A stretch of 64,000 bases of DNA. Origin: Zobellella taiwanensis (GTDB lineage: Bacteria; Pseudomonadota; Gammaproteobacteria; Enterobacterales; Aeromonadaceae). Within the stretch, counting starts at the first letter, position 1. Each line of letters starts with the position of its first letter. The notes beneath the pieces are model-generated. The model was not told where the DNA came from, made no database searches, and saw only the letters and a program-made list of their open reading frames with translations. Shown piece by piece: positions 1 to 10,200 of the stretch. Position numbers and translations under genes: made by a program. The stretch is from contig NZ_PXYH01000001.1 of the NCBI RefSeq assembly GCF_003012795.1, positions 124,001-188,000 of the forward strand, in the 5' to 3' direction.

Positions 1-1
1 G

Positions 2-280
2 GTTCCTGAAGTGGGAAAAATCATTAATATGCTCAGCCTGCCACTCATGATTTTAAGCGGTGCTATTTTGCCGCTTAACAGCCTGCCCCACAGCATTCTG
101 GAATATTTAATGCTTAACCCTATAGTGCATGGGCTGGAGCTGCTGCGTGCCGGTTTTTTTGAGCGCTATCATATGGTACCCGGCACCAGCCCGCTTTATT
201 TGTGGCTATGGATATTAGGGCTGAACGCAGCGGGTTTGTTGATGTACCTTCGCTATAAAGAAAGGTTAAAAGCCAAATGA
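2..280 (+). CDS. kpsM: Capsule ABC exporter permease, KpsM/Wzm type (3' end only)
   Basis: This is the C-terminal part of an ABC-2 type polysaccharide export permease; the reading frame is open to the window edge, so the start lies upstream. Two hydrophobic segments are visible, one around MLSLPLMILSGAILPL and one around YLWLWILGLNAAGLLMYL, joined by the loop with LNPIVHGLELLR that is typical of KpsM/BexB permeases. KpsM with KpsT forms the inner-membrane pump for lipid-linked capsule chains. The stop codon overlaps the start of the ATPase gene by 4 nt (ATGA), so the two are translationally coupled. The family is clear; the symbol rests on the neighbouring kpsT and kpsE. Confidence 0.85.
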   Translation, partial: VPEVGKIINMLSLPLMILSGAILPLNSLPHSILEYLMLNPIVHGLELLRAGFFERYHMVPGTSPLYLWLWILGLNAAGLLMYLRYKERLKAK

Positions 281-957
281 TTACGCTCAGTAACCTTTAT
301 AAACGCTATAACAACCGGGACGGCCGCGAGGCTCCCTGGGTGCTGAAAGACATTAATCTCACTATTCCTACAAACGTAAGCGTGGGCTTGCTGGGCCGCA
401 ATGGTGCCGGCAAAAGTACATTACTGCGCTTAATTGCCGGCATGGACAGCCCGGAAAAAGGCAAAGTAGAACGCCATTGCCGGGTGTCTTGGCCCATAGG
501 CCTTTCCGGTGGCTTTCAAAGCTCCATGACCGGGCGGCAAAACGTAAAGTTTGTAGCGCGGGTGCATGGTGCCGGCATGGACGTGCACCGCATTATAAAA
601 TCGGTAGAAGACTTTGCCGAGCTGGGCAGCGCCTTTGACCGCCCCATAAAAACCTACTCATCAGGCATGCGCTCCAGACTTAATTTTGGCTTATCTCTGG
701 CGTTTGATTTTGATGTTTACCTCTCGGACGAAGCCACCGCCGTAGGCGACCGCGCCTTTAAAGACAAAGCAGCCAAAGCCTTTAAAGACAAGGTGGGTCA
801 GTCCAGCCTGATAATGGTGTCGCACTCCGAAGGCATACTTAAAGACCTCTGCCAGGCCGGCATTTACCTTAAAAACGGCCAGGCCCATTGGTATGACGAC
901 ATAAATGACGCCATAGCGGCTTATCACGAAGAAACGTCCCCGCCTCCGGCGGGGTAA
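277..957 (+). CDS. kpsT: Capsule ABC exporter ATPase, KpsT/Wzt type
   Basis: The 226-residue nucleotide-binding subunit powers export of the polysaccharide across the inner membrane. The Walker A motif GRNGAGKST lies at residues 40-48, the signature is seen as TYSSGMRSRL, and Walker B as VYLSDEAT. The length matches KpsT and BexA, which lack the carbohydrate-binding C-terminal domain of long Wzt proteins, so the product is likely capsule rather than a terminated O antigen. The last residues (SPPPAG) are encoded by a GC-rich palindrome, and a repeat cluster begins directly after the stop, as if the repeat had inserted at the 3' end of the gene. Confidence 0.93.
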   Translation: MITLSNLYKRYNNRDGREAPWVLKDINLTIPTNVSVGLLGRNGAGKSTLLRLIAGMDSPEKGKVERHCRVSWPIGLSGGFQSSMTGRQNVKFVARVHGAGMDVHRIIKSVEDFAELGSAFDRPIKTYSSGMRSRLNFGLSLAFDFDVYLSDEATAVGDRAFKDKAAKAFKDKVGQSSLIMVSHSEGILKDLCQAGIYLKNGQAHWYDDINDAIAAYHEETSPPPAG

Positions 958-1074
958 AACCCCCTCCCAACCTCCTCCTTGGAAAGGGGGAGGAGCAAAA
1001 ACCCCCTCTCCTTATCAAGGGGAGCCAAACGCTTTGCTCCCTCCCCTTTTTAAGGGGAGGGCTGGGGTGGGGTT
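958..1074. repeat. Cluster of GC-rich palindromic repeats, MITE-like
   Basis: Two 39-nt copies of one element lie here in opposite orientation, at 958-996 (reverse) and 1036-1074 (forward), with a degenerate third piece at 1000-1025 between them. Each copy has a hairpin of the form CTCCCCTTTTTAAGGGGAG followed by a GGGGTGGGGTT-like tail. A further 39-nt copy sits at 5843-5881 in the same locus. The unit looks like a short non-autonomous mobile repeat, and its hairpins may also attenuate transcription between kpsT and kpsE. Confidence 0.7.
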
Positions 1075-1202
1075 AAAACAAACAACACAGAACAAACAAG
1101 CACAACGCAGAAGCCACAAACAACGCCGCGCAACTTAAAGCTTACAGCTATGTCACCGCTGCTATAGAACATCTTCTTACTCAAATTTAGAACTGAGATC
1201 CC

Positions 1203-2285
1203 ATGAAGCACTTTGTTAAACAAAACCCCCATTGGGCACTCGCCCTTGCGGCCATTATCGCCGTTGCCTTCTACTGGTTTGCCTGGGCATCAGACAGGTA
1301 CGTATCCCGCGCCACCGTAGTACTGGAAAGCCCGCAAATAGCCGCCCCCGAGTTCAGCTTTGCCAGCCTGATTAAAGGCGGCGGTGGCCACAGCGATCTG
1401 CTACTGCTGCGCGAACACCTGCTATCTACCGACATGCTTAACACCGTGCTCAAGCAACTGCCTTTTCGTGAGCACTACAGCGAAAACGGCGACCTGTTCG
1501 CCAGCCTGTGGAACAAAGATGCTCCCATAGAAGAGCTGCATAAATACTATAAAAAACGCGTAAGCGTAGAGCTGGATGAATACGCCGGCGTATTGAACAT
1601 AGAAGTGCAGGCCTTTACCCCTCAGTTTGCTCACGATCTGGCTCAATTGCTGTTAAGCGCCGGCGAAAACCACATGAATGCCATGGGCCAGCGCCTGGCA
1701 GAAGAGCAGGTTAAATTTCTGGAAAAACAAACCGACCGCCTGGGCGACCGGCTGGACGAAGCCCGGGCCAACCTGCTGGCATTCCAGAACGAACATGGTC
1801 TTATCTCGCCCATTCATACCGTAGAAAGCCTTAACCAAGTAGTGGGCACGCTAGAAGGTGAACTGGCCCGCCTGCAGGCGCGCTACACGGCGGCACAAAG
1901 CTACCAGAGTGTGCGCTCTGCCGAGCTGGTGCAAATAAAAGCCGAAATAAACGCCCTGCAACAGCAAATTGGCAAAGAGCAAAACCGCCTTGCTAAAGAA
2001 ACCGGCAGCGCCCTTAACCAAATATCCGCCGGCTATCAGGCCCTTGAGTTAAAAGCCCAATTTGCCCAGCAAACCTACTCCAGCGCCCTGGCCGCACTGG
2101 AAAGCACCCGTATAGAAGCCGCCCGCAAGCTCAAGCAGGTAAGCGTGCTGCAAAGCCCGCTGCAGCCGGAATATGCCACTCAGCCCAAGCGGCTTTATAA
2201 CGCCAGCATGTTTGCCATTATCACCCTGTTCCTGGCCTTTATTGCCAACATGATGATGCTGATCATTCGCGACCACCGGGATTAA
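1203..2285 (+). CDS. kpsE: Capsule export inner-membrane co-polymerase, KpsE/BexC type
   Basis: This 360-residue protein has the layout of the polysaccharide co-polymerase family that links the ABC exporter to the outer-membrane KpsD-type channel. A membrane segment lies at residues 12-30 (ALALAAIIAVAFYWFAWA), then a long periplasmic part rich in coiled coil (about 140-290, many E, Q and L residues). A second membrane segment follows near the C-terminus (MFAIITLFLAFIANMMMLII), ending in a short cytoplasmic tail. The absence of a kinase tail fits the KpsE/CtrB/BexC group rather than Wzc. It stands 245 nt after kpsT because of the inserted repeats, and 5 nt before the next gene. Confidence 0.9.
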   Translation: MKHFVKQNPHWALALAAIIAVAFYWFAWASDRYVSRATVVLESPQIAAPEFSFASLIKGGGGHSDLLLLREHLLSTDMLNTVLKQLPFREHYSENGDLFASLWNKDAPIEELHKYYKKRVSVELDEYAGVLNIEVQAFTPQFAHDLAQLLLSAGENHMNAMGQRLAEEQVKFLEKQTDRLGDRLDEARANLLAFQNEHGLISPIHTVESLNQVVGTLEGELARLQARYTAAQSYQSVRSAELVQIKAEINALQQQIGKEQNRLAKETGSALNQISAGYQALELKAQFAQQTYSSALAALESTRIEAARKLKQVSVLQSPLQPEYATQPKRLYNASMFAIITLFLAFIANMMMLIIRDHRD

Positions 2286-2290
2286 TCACC

Positions 2291-4354
2291 ATGACCTCAA
2301 CCTCCACTCACACCCTGGTGCACATAGGTGCCGGCAATGGCAGCCAACTGCTGCAACACCAGGCAATGCAACCGGCCCGCTGGGTGCTGATAGAGCCCGT
2401 GCCAACCCATGCCAATAGCCTGCGCCAAAAATATCCCAGCGCAGAAGTATGGGAGCTGGCCATCAGCTGCCAGCACAATAACCAGCCGGCAAACTTAACC
2501 GAATTTAACCTGAGTGAAGCCAGCAGCCTGCACCAGCCCAGCGGCCTGCTGCAGCTCTATCCGGGCATAAAAGCAGTGCGGCAGCACCAGGTGCAAACCC
2601 AAACTCCAGCCACCATGATGGCCAGGCTGCAACTGCCTGAGGGCGAACAACACAAGCTGGTAATAGAAGCAAATGGCGAAGAAACAGCCATTATAGAGGC
2701 ATTAACACAAGCCGGCCTGTTACAGCAATTCAAACAAGTGCAGCTGGCCTTGCCTGCTACGCCTCTTTATATACATGAACAACACACAGAGCAGTTACCA
2801 CAGCTATTGCAAAGCTGTCATTTTGAGCTGACCAAAGAAAACACCGATGATCCCGACATTCACGTGCAGCTATGGCAGTTTAACCAGCACTCATATCAGC
2901 TTGCACAGCAGCGCGAAACACTGCTTGCCCAAATTCAGGAACAAGCACAACAAATCACCCAGCTGACCACTCAGCTGCAGCAAGAGCAGACTAAGCACAC
3001 TGCGGCCAGCCGCCATGCAGACTCTCTTAAGTCCCAACTGGCTGAACTCAAAACCAAAAATGCAGAGTCTGGCCAACAACTTGTCGACTTGCAGCAAAAA
3101 CTGAACGAGCAGTCCCGACAAAGCCAACAGCTGGCTGAACAACGTGAGACGCTGTTGGCTCGCCAAAACGAGCATAAACGGCAAATAGCCGAGCTGAACA
3201 CTCAGCTGGAACAAGAACAAAACAAACACGCTGCCGCCAGCCGCCATGCCGAAACCCTTAACAGCCAACAGGCAGAGCTTAATGCCAGGATGGTCACCAC
3301 GGAACAGGCTCTGGCAGATACACAAACCCAGCTTGCTACCAGCGAAGAAGAGCTCACCAAATATAAAAGCTACTTTCAAAACCGCAAAAAGCAGCACGAA
3401 GCTGCCGAGCAGCAAATAGCTGAACTCACTCAACAGCTAAGCAGTGCCAACGAGCAAATAAACCAGCTAACAACACAACTGCAACAGCAGCAACAGGCCG
3501 GCAGCAAGCTCAGCGAGCTGGAGCAAAAAATGGAACAGCTGTTTGCCAGCCAGGCCGAGCAGCTGCGGCAAAACACCAACGCCCTGGGCCAGCATGTAAC
3601 CAAAATGCATGCAAGCAGCAACCGCCAGTGGCAGGCAGCACTGGCCGTGCAACACAGCCTCAGCTTTGGTGAACAACCACTGCAGTTTTCAGACACCAGC
3701 ATAAGCCCGGAGCTGGCACAGCACCTGATAACACTGGTGCAAAACAATAACTACGATCTGATTATTGAATTTGGCAGCGGCCACTCTACCTCACTGCTGG
3801 CACGAGCCTTGTTAGGCCAACACAAACGCTGGCAAGGCAATGGTCAGCTGGCCTTAAAAAACAATGAGCCACAAACACAGCTGGTGCCCAGCGAGCACGA
3901 CCTGCCCAAACGGGTAATAAGCTTTGAGCACAACAAAAACTACCACCAGCAAACACAGCACAGCCTGCAGCAACAAGGCCTGAGCGAAGTAGTTGAACTG
4001 GTGTATGCCCCGCTGGTGAACTGCACCTTTAGCCCGGAACAGTTGTTCTATGACTGTGAACCCAAATTGCAACAACTGGCCAGCTTGCTGCAAAACGAAG
4101 AAAAGCACATTCTGGTGCTGGTAGACGGCCCCTCGGCAGAGCCCACAGCACACAGCCGCACGCCTGCTCTGCCTGCCTTGCTCAACCACTTTGCCCGCCA
4201 CCGGCTGGACGTGGTGCTGGATGACCACCACCGCGACAGCGAACAACAAAGCGCAGAGCAATGGCGCAGCCAGCTGGCTGAACGCAGCCTGAGCTTTAAA
4301 GAGCACATCTGGACCGGTGACAAAAGCGCCCTGCTACTTTCCATTAACCCTTAA
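2291..4354 (+). CDS. FkbM-like methyltransferase, long coiled coil and second methyltransferase-like domain
   Basis: The 687-residue protein has three parts. Residues 1-200 resemble an FkbM-type SAM methyltransferase (HIGAGNGSQL near residue 12, then IEPVP). Residues 200-430 form an uninterrupted Q/E/L-rich coiled coil. Residues 480-687 carry another Rossmann-like motif, IIEFGSGHSTSLLARAL, and an LVDGPSAEP segment like that of small SAM methyltransferases. The coil holds an internal duplication: the stretch beginning QLAQQRETLLAQ at residue 203 recurs as QLAEQRETLLAR at residue 280, a 77-residue period. The layout recalls WbdD, whose methyltransferase and coiled coil cap and measure O-antigen chains, but identity with WbdD is not shown. 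It is co-directional with kpsE and the next small gene. Confidence 0.7.
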   Translation: MTSTSTHTLVHIGAGNGSQLLQHQAMQPARWVLIEPVPTHANSLRQKYPSAEVWELAISCQHNNQPANLTEFNLSEASSLHQPSGLLQLYPGIKAVRQHQVQTQTPATMMARLQLPEGEQHKLVIEANGEETAIIEALTQAGLLQQFKQVQLALPATPLYIHEQHTEQLPQLLQSCHFELTKENTDDPDIHVQLWQFNQHSYQLAQQRETLLAQIQEQAQQITQLTTQLQQEQTKHTAASRHADSLKSQLAELKTKNAESGQQLVDLQQKLNEQSRQSQQLAEQRETLLARQNEHKRQIAELNTQLEQEQNKHAAASRHAETLNSQQAELNARMVTTEQALADTQTQLATSEEELTKYKSYFQNRKKQHEAAEQQIAELTQQLSSANEQINQLTTQLQQQQQAGSKLSELEQKMEQLFASQAEQLRQNTNALGQHVTKMHASSNRQWQAALAVQHSLSFGEQPLQFSDTSISPELAQHLITLVQNNNYDLIIEFGSGHSTSLLARALLGQHKRWQGNGQLALKNNEPQTQLVPSEHDLPKRVISFEHNKNYHQQTQHSLQQQGLSEVVELVYAPLVNCTFSPEQLFYDCEPKLQQLASLLQNEEKHILVLVDGPSAEPTAHSRTPALPALLNHFARHRLDVVLDDHHRDSEQQSAEQWRSQLAERSLSFKEHIWTGDKSALLLSINP

Positions 4355-4365
4355 GTGCAAACATT

Positions 4366-4671
4366 ATGACTACTCAAACTTTGCTGGTTGCACAAGCCGT
4401 GCAGCATTACCGCAAGGGCGACTACAAGCAGGCCCTTAAGCACTATCAACAAGCCGCCGCCAAATATGGCCAGCACCTGTTTAAAGCCAATGTGCAGCTG
4501 TGCGAGCAAAAGCTGAACGGCAAGCCACCGCAACCTGCTGCCAGCAACACACTGCAAAGCAACGCCTCAAACAGCCAGGCACTGGCGCAGCAACTGGAAC
4601 AAACCCAGCAGTTGCTGGAGCACTATTACACCCGCACTCAAGAGCTGAAATACCAGCTGCAAGATCGTTAA
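4366..4671 (+). CDS. Small TPR/coiled-coil protein of unknown function
   Basis: This 101-residue soluble protein starts 11 nt after the previous stop and ends 14 nt before wecB. Residues 8-40 look like a single tetratricopeptide helix pair ([20 protein letters not shown]), and the C-terminal third is a Q/L-rich helix likely to form a coiled coil. There is no signal peptide or membrane segment. I do not recognise a named family. Its position directly after the coiled-coil methyltransferase suggests a small partner of that protein, which is inference only. Confidence 0.65.
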   Translation: MTTQTLLVAQAVQHYRKGDYKQALKHYQQAAAKYGQHLFKANVQLCEQKLNGKPPQPAASNTLQSNASNSQALAQQLEQTQQLLEHYYTRTQELKYQLQDR

Positions 4672-4685
4672 CTACAGGAAGTGTC

Positions 4686-5810
4686 ATGAAAGTTTTAACC
4701 GTGTTCGGCACCCGCCCAGAAGCCATAAAAATGGCTCCGCTGGCCTTACAGCTGGCCGCAGATGAGCGCTTTAATGCCAAAGTATGTGTAACCGCCCAGC
4801 ACCGGGAAATGCTGGACCAGGTGCTGGACTTGTTTGAGCTGAAGCCAGACTTCGACCTGAACCTGATGAAACCCGGCCAGGACTTAACCGACGTAACCAC
4901 CGGCATTTTGCAGGGCATGAAAAACGTATTTGCCGAATTCAAGCCCGACATTGTGCTGGTGCACGGCGACACTGCCACCACCTTTGCGGCCACCCTGGCA
5001 GCTTATTATCAGCAAATTCCGGTAGGCCACGTAGAAGCCGGCCTGCGCACCGGCAACATCTACTCCCCCTGGCCGGAAGAAGGCAACCGCAAGCTAACCG
5101 GTGCTCTGGCAGAAAAACACTTTGCTCCCACCAGCAACTCACAGCAAAACCTGCTGAATGAAGGAATAAATGCCAACCGCATTTATGTAACCGGCAATAC
5201 CGTGATAGATGCGCTGCTGGAAGTCATTAAAAAGCTGGACACCAACCAGCCGCTGGCCGCCGAGCTTGCCGAACGCTTCAGCTTTTTGGATGCAAACAAA
5301 AAAATGGTGCTGGTAACCGGCCACCGCCGGGAAAGCTTTGGCGGCGGCTTTGAGCGCATTTGCCAGGCGCTGGCCAACACCGCCAAACAGCACCCGGACG
5401 TGCAAATTGTTTACCCTGTGCACCTTAACCCCAACGTGCGTGAGCCGGTAAACCGCCTGTTAAGCGAAGTAAACAACATTCACCTGATAGAGCCGCAAGA
5501 CTACCTGCCCTTTGTGTATCTGATGAACCGCTCGCACATTATTCTTACCGACTCGGGCGGCATTCAGGAAGAAGCCCCCTCACTGGGCAAGCCGGTACTG
5601 GTAATGCGCGACACCACAGAACGCCCCGAAGCCGTAGCAGCCGGCACCGTAAAACTGGTGGGCACAGACACAAACGTGATTACAGAAGCGCTGAACACCC
5701 TGCTAACCGACAAAGCCGCCTACCAGCAAATGAGCTTTGCCCACAACCCCTACGGCGACGGCAAAGCCTGCCAGCGCATAATGGACGCTCTCTTAACCGA
5801 GCAAGCATAA
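4686..5810 (+). CDS. wecB: UDP-N-acetylglucosamine 2-epimerase (non-hydrolysing)
   Basis: The enzyme interconverts UDP-GlcNAc and UDP-ManNAc in the cytoplasm, the first step towards the ManNAcA made by the next gene. The start chosen is the ATG at 4686, giving [19 protein letters not shown], the canonical N-terminus; an in-frame extension upstream overlaps the preceding gene and is not needed. Family motifs visible are [20 protein letters not shown] and [20 protein letters not shown] followed by TTERPEA. The length of 374 residues is normal for WecB/MnaA. A possible ribosome site (AGGAAG) lies 6 nt upstream. Confidence 0.95.
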   Translation: MKVLTVFGTRPEAIKMAPLALQLAADERFNAKVCVTAQHREMLDQVLDLFELKPDFDLNLMKPGQDLTDVTTGILQGMKNVFAEFKPDIVLVHGDTATTFAATLAAYYQQIPVGHVEAGLRTGNIYSPWPEEGNRKLTGALAEKHFAPTSNSQQNLLNEGINANRIYVTGNTVIDALLEVIKKLDTNQPLAAELAERFSFLDANKKMVLVTGHRRESFGGGFERICQALANTAKQHPDVQIVYPVHLNPNVREPVNRLLSEVNNIHLIEPQDYLPFVYLMNRSHIILTDSGGIQEEAPSLGKPVLVMRDTTERPEAVAAGTVKLVGTDTNVITEALNTLLTDKAAYQQMSFAHNPYGDGKACQRIMDALLTEQA

Positions 5811-5842
5811 CTATTTACTCTCTCCCGGCTATCGCCCTTTTA

Positions 5843-5881
5843 GCTCCTCCCCCTTTTTAAGGGGGAGGCCGGGAGGGGGTT
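5843..5881 (+). repeat. 39-nt GC-rich palindromic repeat (same family as 958-1074)
   Basis: A further copy of the element found after kpsT, with stem CTCCCCCTT / AAGGGGGAG and a GGGAGGGGGTT tail, lying between wecB and wecC. It could form an RNA hairpin between the two genes and modulate read-through. Confidence 0.7.
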
Positions 5882-5915
5882 AAACAACAAAAAAGCAAAG
5901 AACCCAGGAAAAAAA

Positions 5916-7196
5916 ATGCCTTACAACACTATCTCCGTAGTTGGCCTTGGTTACATTGGCCTGCCCACCGCCGCTGTATTTGCCTCACGCAAAAAGAAAG
6001 TAATCGGCGTAGACGTAAACCAGCACGCCGTAGACACCATCAACAAAGGTGAAATTCACATTGTTGAACCCGAGCTCGACATAGTAGTGCACGCTGCCGT
6101 AACCGAAGGTTACCTGCATGCCACCACCAAACCCGAGCCGGCCGATGCCTTTTTAATTGCCGTGCCCACCCCCTTTATTCACGACGACGCCGGCAACAGC
6201 CACAAAGCCGACCTCAGCTACATAGAAGCCGCCAGCAAAGCCCTGGCTCCGGTACTGAAAGCCGGAGATCTGGTAGTGCTGGAGTCCACCAGCCCGGTGG
6301 GTGCCACCGAAAGCATGGCCGCCTGGCTGGCGGAAGCTCGCCCCGACCTCACCTTTCCGCAAACCCACGGGGAAGATTCCGACATTCGCATTGCCCACTG
6401 CCCCGAGCGGGTGCTGCCCGGCCATGTAATTCGCGAACTGGTAGAAAACGACCGCGTAATTGGTGGCATGACCCCCAAATGCAGCCAGGCCGCAGCAAAC
6501 CTCTACAAAATTGTGGTAGAAGGCGAATGTGTGATCACCAACGCCCGCACCGCAGAAATGGCCAAGCTCACTGAAAACAGCTTTCGCGATGTAAACATTG
6601 CCTTTGCCAACGAGCTGTCCATTATCTGCAGCAAGCTGGATATTAACGTGTGGGAACTCATTGCTCTGGCCAACCGCCACCCGCGGGTAAACATTCTGCA
6701 GCCCGGTGCCGGCGTGGGCGGCCACTGCATTGCCGTAGACCCCTGGTTTATTGTGGACAGCTGCCCCGAAGAGGCAAAGCTTATTCACACCGCCCGCCTG
6801 GTAAACGACAGCAAACCCCAGTGGGTGCTGGAGCAGGTGCGCAAACAGCTGGATGCCATTCACTGCACCCAGCCGGAAAAAACCCGTAGTGACATTACCG
6901 TGGCCTGCTTAGGGATCGCCTTTAAGCCAGACATAGACGACCTGCGTGAAAGCCCGGCTCTTGGCATTGCTCAGCAAGTAGCCGCCCTTGGCTGCAAGGT
7001 GCAAATTGTAGAGCCCAACATCGAGGCACTGCCCGCCAAACTGCAGGCCGACAATGTAAGCCTTACTCCGCTGCACCAGGCGCTGACCCAGGCCGATGTG
7101 GTCTGTGTGCTGGTAAAACACAAACCCTTTATCAGCCAGGTGGCCGAAGTGGCCGAGTGCAAACATCTGGTGGATGCCGTGGGCCTGACTGGCTAA
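5916..7196 (+). CDS. wecC: UDP-N-acetyl-D-mannosamine dehydrogenase
   Basis: The 426-residue enzyme oxidises UDP-ManNAc to UDP-ManNAcA with two NAD+, working on the product of wecB. The N-terminal NAD-binding motif GLGYIGLPTA is at about residues 9-18. The middle-domain helix LTENSFRDVNIAFANELS and the active-site stretch GAGVGGHCIAVDPWF, whose cysteine (about residue 271) is the catalytic thiol of UDP-sugar dehydrogenases, are intact. The C-terminal domain contains GIAFKPDIDDLRESPAL. A strong hairpin terminator follows 9 nt after the stop, so the transcription unit may end here. Confidence 0.95.
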   Translation: MPYNTISVVGLGYIGLPTAAVFASRKKKVIGVDVNQHAVDTINKGEIHIVEPELDIVVHAAVTEGYLHATTKPEPADAFLIAVPTPFIHDDAGNSHKADLSYIEAASKALAPVLKAGDLVVLESTSPVGATESMAAWLAEARPDLTFPQTHGEDSDIRIAHCPERVLPGHVIRELVENDRVIGGMTPKCSQAAANLYKIVVEGECVITNARTAEMAKLTENSFRDVNIAFANELSIICSKLDINVWELIALANRHPRVNILQPGAGVGGHCIAVDPWFIVDSCPEEAKLIHTARLVNDSKPQWVLEQVRKQLDAIHCTQPEKTRSDITVACLGIAFKPDIDDLRESPALGIAQQVAALGCKVQIVEPNIEALPAKLQADNVSLTPLHQALTQADVVCVLVKHKPFISQVAEVAECKHLVDAVGLTG

Positions 7197-7205
7197 CCAA
7201 ACCTC

Positions 7206-7229
7206 ACTCCGGCGCAAGCCGGAGTTTTT
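7206..7229 (+). terminator. Intrinsic terminator after wecC
   Basis: Perfect 8-bp stem ACTCCGGC / GCCGGAGT with a GCAA loop, followed by a run of T. It lies directly after the wecC stop and 39 nt before the next gene. Confidence 0.85.
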
Positions 7230-7268
7230 AAACGCACCGTCATTCCGCCACTAACAAAAAGAACAAGC

Positions 7269-10200
7269 ATGGATCAACTCATAGAACACGCCCTCACGCT
7301 TGCCAGCCAACCGGCAACGCCACTTATTGCGCCCATCAAAAACCGCATTGCCTATGTGGTAAGCCATGGCCAAAGCTACGCCAGCCACGGCTACGCCATT
7401 CGCACGCAGGGCGTAGCCAAAGCCCTGAACGAACACGGCTTTGATACCCTGTGTTTTGTGCGCCCCGGCCGCCCCTGGGAGCTGGGTGCCACCGCACAGC
7501 CAGAAAGCACCATAGATGGCGTGCGCTACATTCACAGCCGCTGGAACACAGTGGCACCAGCCAGTGAACAAGCACACCTGGAGCAAAGCGTGCAGCGGTT
7601 TATTGAGTTGTTCCGGGTTTATCGGCCGCAGGTAGTGTTGGCGGCTTCCAACTATATAGTGGGCCTGCCGGCCTGGATTGCTGCCAGGCGGCTGGGCCTG
7701 CCTTTTTATAATGAAGTGCGCGGCTTTTGGGAGCTGAGCCGGGATGCCCGTGAACCCGGCTATGCCAAGATCAGCGAATTTAAAGCAGAAGCCCTGCGCG
7801 ACACCTTTGTAGCCAAACAGGCACAAAAAGTATTTACCCTTAACCAGCCCATGACCGATGAGCTGATTAAGCGAGGCATAAGCGCCAACAACATAGCCAT
7901 AGTGCCTAATGGAGTGAGCAAGCTTCCAGAAATTAAACCTGCAGACCCGCAATTAAAAAAAAAACTGAGCATAAAAGACAACGACAAAGTCATAGGCTAT
8001 GTGGGAAGTTTTAATCATTATGAAGGGCTTGAAACCCTACTGGAAGCCTGCGAACATCTAATAAAACAAGGCGAAGCCATTAAGCTGCTGCTGGTAGGCG
8101 ATGATCAACCCATTACTGCCGCCAGCGGCACAAACAAGGCAATGGCAGACAAACCCTGGCTGACTCAGGTGGGCAGAGTGCCCCATGAACAGATTGCCGA
8201 CTACTACGCCCTGCTGGATGCGGTGGTGATCTCCCGCAAGCCCCTGACAGTGTGCAATATTGTGCCACCGATGAAGGCCGCCGAGGCCCTGGCCTACGGC
8301 AAGCGCCTGGTGGTCTCCGATGTAGCGCCACTCGCCGAATACGCCGACAAGTACGATGGCGTAGTGAGCTTCGAAGCCGACAGTGCCACAAGCCTGGCCA
8401 CAGCCCTTCAGAGGTCACTGAAGCTGCCGGCGCAGAAACCGAGTACGGAGCTGCTATTCTCGGCGCATACCGAGCCGATGGCCAAGGCTCTGAAAGTAGA
8501 GGAGAGTGCTGCGGGTCAGAAGGCATCTCAATCAAACACGCTAAAAAATCATGCACCTTTAGCCAAGGAAAATGCCAGCAAAGCGAAGCGTAGTGATACT
8601 TATGTTCTAGCTGAAAGCAGCATAAAGGCAATGCTTTTTGTTGATAGCTCTGAAGACAAAAACGGCTTGTTGTCGCTAAAAGAAAAATCCTTCACAGTGA
8701 CTATCGACTCTTGGATTGATGATGCAGAAGATCTAGATGTTGAGTTGTTCTGTCGAGTTAACGACGAGGCGCTAATAGAGAAAAATGCAGGCATTGCAAA
8801 GGTTAGTTTCCTAGATGCAAAAGGAAAAGCTATAGAAAAGCCAGGCCTCAATAATTTAAGCTGGTCAGAATATCTAGGCTGTTGGTATTTTTATTTCAAA
8901 CCTGAAAAGGCCAAGGCTGAATCCAAATCTGCACTTTCCTTTATCAAGCCAAAGGGCGTGTCTAAAGTAGAGGTTACGTTCAGCAAGTGGCATGTTGCTG
9001 ACGTTAGCTTAAAAAACTCAATCACGATAACAAAGCGTCCCTCCATCCAGCACTTTCTGCGAAGCGACTTTTCCAAAATAATTGGCGAGATAGAGAATCC
9101 CGTTATTAAAAGCGCTGTTAAAAAGAGCAAGGGCAAGCTTTGCTATATATTAAACCATAGCTTGCCCTATCAGTCGGAGGGGTACGCAACACGAGCACAT
9201 GGCCTTGCGAAAGCAATAGGTGCTACAGGTGCGGAAGTAGTGTGTATCAGCCGGCCAGGCTTCCCATGGAGCTTTATTAAAGAATATAAGGACCAAACCT
9301 TACCAGGAAAAGAAACGATCGAGGGTGTTGAATACCAGCGCCTGCGTGAGCCAAAAGGGTGGAAGGGAACGCACAACTACATCGCCAAAGCCGCTCATGA
9401 GTTGGAGAAAAAGCTTGTAGAAATCAAGCCCTCCTGCGTCATGGCAGCCTCTGATTTTAAAAACGCGATGCCGGCCTATTTGGCTGCTCGGCGTTTAGGC
9501 ATTCCTTTCATATACGAAATGCGCGGTTTCTGGGAAGTAACCCACGAGTCGCGTGATCCTTCAGCCGTACAGACCTCCAATTATCATTTAACGCAGTACC
9601 TGGAGACACTGCTAGCACGGCATGCAGATCACGTATTCACGTTGACAAAGGCGATGCAGCAAGCGCTAGTGGGTAGAGGCTTACCAAGCGAGCAAATATC
9701 CTTGCTGCCTAATTCGTGCGATCCAGCAACATTTGATCCGAAAAATAACTTAAAAAACAAGGTGCTGCTAAGCCAGCTTAATATCCCCGACAATGTGCCG
9801 GTGATTGGCTATATAGGTACGTTCAACGCCTATGAGGGCCTAGACGACTTAATGCATGCCTGCGGTAAGCTTTACCGTGAAGGGGTGGTATTCAGAGCCT
9901 TGCTGGTAGGCTCTGAGCCTTCAAGTCGTGCCGGAAAAGGGCCTTGCGCTTCCGAGATAGAGTCTATAGCAACGAGTTACGGGTTCAAAGACTGGTTGAT
10001 CATGCCGGGACGAATCCCCCATGATCAAGTGAGTGACTATTACTCCTTAATCGATATTGCCCCTTTTACAAGGAAGCCGTTGCCCGTTACGGAGTTGGTC
10101 TCCCCCTTGAAGCCATTGGAAGCGATGGCGATGGAAAAAGCGCTGGTAGTGTCATCTGTCGGTGCGCTCGCAGAGATGGTACAGGATGGCAAAACAGGTC

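Noticed and set aside
2891-3433. Minus-strand frame of 180 codons opposite the coiled-coil gene
   Set aside because: The leucine-rich reading arises from the repeated CAG/CTG codons of the coiled coil on the other strand.
4500-4685. N-terminal extension of wecB
   Set aside because: The extension overlaps the preceding gene in another frame and is not WecB-like; the canonical start is ATG 4686.
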